Shown piece by piece: positions 60,286 to 64,000 of a stretch of 64,000 bases of DNA (the first letter of the stretch is position 1; every line of letters starts with the position of its first letter). Under the pieces are notes generated by a model. That model was not told the DNA's origin. It did not search any database and was given only the letters and a program-made list of their open reading frames with translations. Location of the stretch: NCBI RefSeq assembly GCF_025567465.1, contig NZ_JAOQKI010000007.1, positions 1 through 64,000 of the forward strand. The letters are read 5' to 3'. This stretch comes from Roseburia_C amylophila. GTDB taxonomy: Bacteria; Bacillota; Clostridia; Lachnospirales; Lachnospiraceae. Position numbers and translations under genes: made by a program.

Positions 60286-61453
60286 ATTTTCACCCAAAAG
60301 AATGATTCGTATGCTGGGAATCCTTATTTCCGTTGCGATTTATTCTGTTTTTCTGGCAATAATCTGCAAGTTTACCATAGACCGTGTACTGGTGCTTGTT
60401 TTTATAAATGCTTTATATCTGCCATTGCTGATTGCAGTGATTGAAATGGAACGTATCAGAGGGCATCTGAACCGGAATGAAAAAAGTGATTTTCATCAGC
60501 TGTTTCTTTGCTTTCTTGCAGCAGCAGCCTGTTATGTGGGTTTCTTTTTTATGCCGGCATATATGGCACCGGTCATGATTCCGGTCATGATTCTTTCCTG
60601 TGGCGGAAATGAGCTGATTGGTATTTTAGGCGGAATTTATTTTAATACACTGCTTTGCATGTGTTCCAGCGGCAGTTTTTATGAATATGCGGCATATACT
60701 ATGCTGACGGTACTTTCCGGAATTCTGCTTATGGTAATCAGCCAGAAAAAATATAAAATTTATGGATGCATCATGACCGTTGCATTGTCGTTTGCTGTTC
60801 CGAGTATCTTCTATTACATCAGCAGCTTTGAAATCAATTATCATCAGTACTTATCCGCAGGATGCAGCATGATACTGACTGCAGTTTTTTCGTACTTTTT
60901 TGCAGACAGGCTGTATTATTATACGAAGCATGAAAAAGAACGTACTTTAGCTGAAATTATTGCAGAAAATTTTCCACTGGTACAGGAGATTAAAAACTAT
61001 TCGGAAATTGATTATGCACATGCCCGTAAAGTTTCGAGTGTGGCAGAAGAATGTGCAAAGGAGCTTGGGGCAGATGATAAAACGGTAGCTGCGGCAGGAT
61101 TTTACTACCGGATTGGCAAGCTGGAGGGAGAACCGTTTGTAGAAAATGGAGTTCGTCTTGCTGAGATTAACTGTTTCCCGAAAAACGTGGTTAAGATTCT
61201 AAGTGAATACAATGGTGAATTAAATGCTATTAGTTCCATAGAGTCCGCAATCGTACATATTGTGGACAGTATTGTTACCAAATTTGAACTTTTGGACAAG
61301 GAAACCGTGAAGAACAGCTGGAATCATGATATTATTATTTATCAGACATTAAACGAAAAATCGGCTGCCGGATTATATGATGAAGCGAATCTTGGCATGA
61401 ACCAGTTTATTAAAATCAGAGAGTTTTTAACGAAAGGAGCGGATTTATTTTGA
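60272..61453 (+). CDS. Degenerate HD-domain membrane protein in the PgpH position
   Basis: 393 residues. The first 215 hold about six to seven membrane helices, and the last 150 an HD-like helical domain. The slot between phoH and ybeY is that of the 7TM-HD protein YqfF/PgpH, a c-di-AMP phosphodiesterase. Here the large extracellular 7TMR-HDED domain is absent, and the metal-binding His-Asp of 'YYHDIGK' is replaced by one Arg, giving 'YYRIGK' (278-283). The first His of the fold survives in 'YAHARKVSSVAEECA'. Catalysis therefore looks lost. The ribosome site is weak and its start lies inside phoH. Confidence 0.75.
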   Translation: MKEDRFSPKRMIRMLGILISVAIYSVFLAIICKFTIDRVLVLVFINALYLPLLIAVIEMERIRGHLNRNEKSDFHQLFLCFLAAAACYVGFFFMPAYMAPVMIPVMILSCGGNELIGILGGIYFNTLLCMCSSGSFYEYAAYTMLTVLSGILLMVISQKKYKIYGCIMTVALSFAVPSIFYYISSFEINYHQYLSAGCSMILTAVFSYFFADRLYYYTKHEKERTLAEIIAENFPLVQEIKNYSEIDYAHARKVSSVAEECAKELGADDKTVAAAGFYYRIGKLEGEPFVENGVRLAEINCFPKNVVKILSEYNGELNAISSIESAIVHIVDSIVTKFELLDKETVKNSWNHDIIIYQTLNEKSAAGLYDEANLGMNQFIKIREFLTKGADLF

Positions 61454-61947
61454 GCCTTGCGATAGAGAAAGAAGCGGAGGTTACCTTCGATTTTGATTAT
61501 GAAACACTTGCAAAAGATGTAATATCGTTTACAATGGAACATGAGCATTTTCCTTTTGAAGCAGAAATCAGCCTTACGCTGACAGATAACGAAGGTATCT
61601 GGAAGGTTAATAAAGAGTTCCGGGAGATAGACCGCCCGACGGACGTTTTATCCTTTCCAATGTTAGAATATGATGTACCGGGAGATTTTTCCCAGATAGA
61701 GAATCAGACGGAGGATTGCTTTAATCCGGATACAGGGGAAATTCTGCTGGGGGATATTATTATTTCTGTGGACAAGGTCAGGGAACAGGCAGAGGAATAT
61801 GGTCACAGCATGCAAAGAGAATTTGCATTTCTGATTGTACATAGTATGTTGCATCTGTTTGGTTACGACCACATGGAAGAACAGGAAGCTGCAGTGATGG
61901 AAGGAAAGCAGCGCGAGATTTTAGAATGCTTAAATATTTTAAGATAA
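61450..61947 (+). CDS. ybeY: Endoribonuclease YbeY
   Basis: Zinc-dependent endoribonuclease for 16S rRNA maturation and ribosome quality control. 165 residues with the metal site His131, His135, His141 in 'HSMLHLFGYDH' and 'REIDRPTDVLSFP'. It begins with TTG at 61450, overlapping the previous stop (TTTGAG); AAAGGAGCGG lies eight bases upstream. Slightly longer than the minimal family because of an acidic insert at 75-95. Confidence 0.95.
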   Translation: MSLAIEKEAEVTFDFDYETLAKDVISFTMEHEHFPFEAEISLTLTDNEGIWKVNKEFREIDRPTDVLSFPMLEYDVPGDFSQIENQTEDCFNPDTGEILLGDIIISVDKVREQAEEYGHSMQREFAFLIVHSMLHLFGYDHMEEQEAAVMEGKQREILECLNILR

Positions 61948-61962
61948 AAATGGAGGAACATC

Positions 61963-63072
61963 ATGAAAAAGAGATTAAGTATTGTTTTATGCATGACACT
62001 GATGGCAACCAGTCTTTTAGCTGGATGTAAGAAAAAAGAGGAAGCTCCGGAACCGACAGAAACCGTTTCTGAAGCAGAGGAAACCGAAACCGAAACCGGC
62101 AAAGATGGTATGGCAAGAAGTTACCTGACCGGTGAATGGATTGATGCAGATTTAGCAAAGAAGAAACCGGTTGCAATCATGATTGGAAATACCAATGATG
62201 CATTGCCACAGTATGGGCTGTCGCAGGCAGACGTACTTTACGAAGCTCCTGCTGAAGGCGGAATTACCCGTCTGATGCCAATTTTCCAGGATTACTCCGG
62301 ATTAGACAAGATTGGTTCTGTAAGAAGCTGTCGTCACTACTATGCATATTATGCAATGGAATTTGATGCAATTTATGTTCATTACGGACAGGCAATTTAC
62401 GCAACTGAGCTGTTAGAGAGTGGCAAAGTTGAGGACTTAAACGGTTTAGAGGGTGCCATTGATTCTGCTACTTTCTATCGTGACAAGTCAAGAAAGGCTC
62501 CACACAATGCATTTGTAAGCACAGATGGTATTGATGCCGGAATTGAATTAAAAGGTTATGATACCGAGCTGCCTTCCGATTATGAAGGACATTATCAGTT
62601 TAATGAAGATGATGAAAAAGAAATTGAACTTACAGACGGAGCAGATGCAGCAGTGGTTCAGCCGGGATATTATGTAAACAATCCTTGGTTTGTATATAAC
62701 AGTGAAGATGGTTTATACTATCGTTTCCAGTATAAAAAAGAGCATATGGATGAAAATACAGGCACACAGCTTGCTTTTAAGAACATTCTGCTTCAGTACT
62801 GCGATTATACCAAGTTAGATGATGCACATGGTTATCTGGATGTTGAGAGCACCGGTGAAGGAACAGGAAAATATATTACTAACGGTAAAGTAATTGATGT
62901 GACATGGAAGAAAGCAAGCGAAAACGAGCCAACCAGATACTATGACGCTTCCGGAAATGAAATCACATTAAACCAGGGTAAAACCATGGTATGTGTATTG
63001 TTAAATGATATGGAGAAGAAATTAAATATCTATGCAACAGAAGATGAGTTTACACCACCTTCCGCAAAATAA
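61963..63072 (+). CDS. DUF3048 lipoprotein (YerB-like)
   Basis: 369-residue secreted lipoprotein with lipobox 'LLAGC' (Cys22), a Glu/Thr-rich linker (about 25-48) and the DUF3048 domain ('PVAIMIGNTNDALPQYGLSQ', 'YEAPAEGGITRLMPIFQD', 'GSVRSCRHYY'), plus the C-terminal part with 'GKTMVCVLLND'. Function unknown; family members are surface-exposed in spore formers. TGGAGG precedes the ATG. Confidence 0.92.
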   Translation: MKKRLSIVLCMTLMATSLLAGCKKKEEAPEPTETVSEAEETETETGKDGMARSYLTGEWIDADLAKKKPVAIMIGNTNDALPQYGLSQADVLYEAPAEGGITRLMPIFQDYSGLDKIGSVRSCRHYYAYYAMEFDAIYVHYGQAIYATELLESGKVEDLNGLEGAIDSATFYRDKSRKAPHNAFVSTDGIDAGIELKGYDTELPSDYEGHYQFNEDDEKEIELTDGADAAVVQPGYYVNNPWFVYNSEDGLYYRFQYKKEHMDENTGTQLAFKNILLQYCDYTKLDDAHGYLDVESTGEGTGKYITNGKVIDVTWKKASENEPTRYYDASGNEITLNQGKTMVCVLLNDMEKKLNIYATEDEFTPPSAK

Positions 63073-63101
63073 TTATTTCAAAAATTACTTGAGGTAAATT
63101 T

Positions 63102-64000
63102 ATGAGTTCAGGAAAAAAGAGTGACTCCAACTTTTTAGTACAGGGTTCCATTCTTGCAATTGCCTCTATAGTCAGCAGGATAATCGGTCTGCTCTATCGT
63201 ATCCCGATGACCAATATCATTGGAGATACCGGTAACAGTTATTACAGTGCAGCCTTTGAAATTTATAATATCCTGCTGATTATTTCTGCATACAGCCTGC
63301 CATTGGCGGTATCCAAGCTGGTATCTGCCCGTGTCTCGAAGGGGCAAAGAAAAAATGCATATCGAATTGTAAAAGGGGCCCTGCTTTTAGCAACCGGTAC
63401 CGGACTTACTGCAAGTTTGATTCTTTTCTTTGGTGCGTCATTCTTCACAAACATGCTGAATACGCCCCTTAGTATTTTTGCATTGAAGGTTCTGGCACCG
63501 ACGATACTGGTAGTTGCTGTATTAGGAGTCTTACGTGGATTTTTCCAGGGACTTGGTACCATGATGCCGAGTGCCATTTCACAGATTATCGAACAGATTG
63601 TCAATGCGATTGTCAGTATTGCAGCTGCCTATATCCTCTATGGATATGGGGCAAGAATCGGAGCAGTGCTTGGAAATAAGGAAAAGTATGGCTCTGCTTA
63701 CGGTGCTGCAGGTGGAACACTGGGTACCAATATGGGAGCAGTGTTTGCACTTTTATTCCTTGGAATGTTGTTTCTGGCATACAAACGTATTTTTAAACGA
63801 CAGATGCGCCGGGATACCAGCAGCAAAACAGAATCCTATCAGAATGTCTTTCGTGTACTGATTATGACCATTGTTCCGGTACTTTTAAGTACCACAATTT
63901 ATAATATCAGTGCAATTTTAGATCAGGGTATCTATAAGAACGTAGCGGAACTACAGGGCTATAAGCCGGATGATATTGATGTCTGGTGGGGAATCTTTTC
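63102..64000 (+). CDS. SpoVB/MurJ-like flippase, cut by window end
   Basis: First 299 residues of a polytopic membrane protein; the frame is open to the last base. It starts 'MSSGKKSDSNFLVQGSI' with TTGAGGT upstream. 'IASIVSRIIGLLYRIPMTNI' and 'VLRGFFQGLGTMMPSAISQI' are typical of the MVF/SpoVB branch of the polysaccharide transporter superfamily, which flips lipid-linked wall or polysaccharide units. Whether it is SpoVB (cortex), MurJ-like or a capsule flippase cannot be decided from the part present. Confidence 0.85.
   Translation, partial: MSSGKKSDSNFLVQGSILAIASIVSRIIGLLYRIPMTNIIGDTGNSYYSAAFEIYNILLIISAYSLPLAVSKLVSARVSKGQRKNAYRIVKGALLLATGTGLTASLILFFGASFFTNMLNTPLSIFALKVLAPTILVVAVLGVLRGFFQGLGTMMPSAISQIIEQIVNAIVSIAAAYILYGYGARIGAVLGNKEKYGSAYGAAGGTLGTNMGAVFALLFLGMLFLAYKRIFKRQMRRDTSSKTESYQNVFRVLIMTIVPVLLSTTIYNISAILDQGIYKNVAELQGYKPDDIDVWWGIF

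Noticed and set aside
63571..63861. 96-residue plus-strand open frame near the end
   Set aside because: It lies in another frame inside the SpoVB/MurJ-like gene that starts at 63102 and continues to the window edge.

Overview
The window looks like chromosomal core DNA from an endospore-forming anaerobic Firmicute, most probably a Lachnospiraceae (Clostridia). The reasons are: a complete rnfCDGEAB operon; spore genes (alpha/beta SASP, YtfI/YtfJ, YqfC/YqfD, SpoIIIE); strong AGGAGG ribosome binding sites with some GTG and TTG starts; AT-rich intergenic DNA; and Bacillus/Clostridia gene orders such as rpmB / yloU / yloV / recG, phoH / ybeY and alr / mazF. I cannot name the genus. I see no rRNA, tRNA, CRISPR array, prophage, IS element or integrase, and no gap over 300 bases without a gene. 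All functional statements rest on motif and family recognition by eye; no searches were run.

Layout. 1-9.0 kb: a YprB-like exonuclease (minus), the Rnf ferredoxin:NAD oxidoreductase operon, a MATE transporter and, convergent, the flavin transferase ApbE that would flavinylate RnfD and RnfG. 9.1-16.0 kb: proB, DUF896, 5-formyl-THF cyclo-ligase, proA, miaB, a NusG-II protein, a Gx transporter, ruvA, ruvB. 16.0-24.4 kb: zapA, U32 peptidase, an FtsW/RodA and class B PBP pair, a Nudix hydrolase, an unknown gene, YtfI- and YtfJ-like spore genes and a 46-residue membrane protein. 24.6-31.7 kb: rpmB (minus), asp23, fakA, recG, a chemoreceptor and an SASP (minus). 31.8-35.2 kb: a three-gene oxidative TCA-branch operon (candidate Re-citrate synthase, GntR regulator, isocitrate dehydrogenase). 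35.2-46.3 kb: an ABC-F protein, rex, a coiled-coil unknown, nnr, alr, mazF without antitoxin, a CBS/CorC protein, yebC, metY, glgA. 46.4-54.6 kb: a ClpP-like protease, uppP, spoIIIE/ftsK, fhs, folD and a zinc-ribbon/TPR membrane protein. 54.7-64 kb: xpt and a membrane protein (minus), rlmH, pdp, yqfC, yqfD, phoH, a degenerate HD-domain protein, ybeY, a DUF3048 lipoprotein and a truncated SpoVB/MurJ-like flippase.

The least explained signal is a GC-rich structured repeat of about 95-99 nt. It occurs three times (one copy truncated), each time just downstream of a stop codon and in the same sense as the gene. Two full copies differ by a compensatory base-pair change, and the 3' half can fold into a terminator-like hairpin. 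Other points worth a second look are: an orphan mazF whose ribosome binding site lies in an 11-bp inverted repeat; a PgpH-locus protein that has lost its His-Asp dyad; an rlmH promoter that predicts a leaderless mRNA; a perfect 18-bp palindrome over the promoter of the operon that encodes a GntR regulator; a Rex-like site over the rex promoter region; and a four-cysteine C-terminal tail on RnfE.
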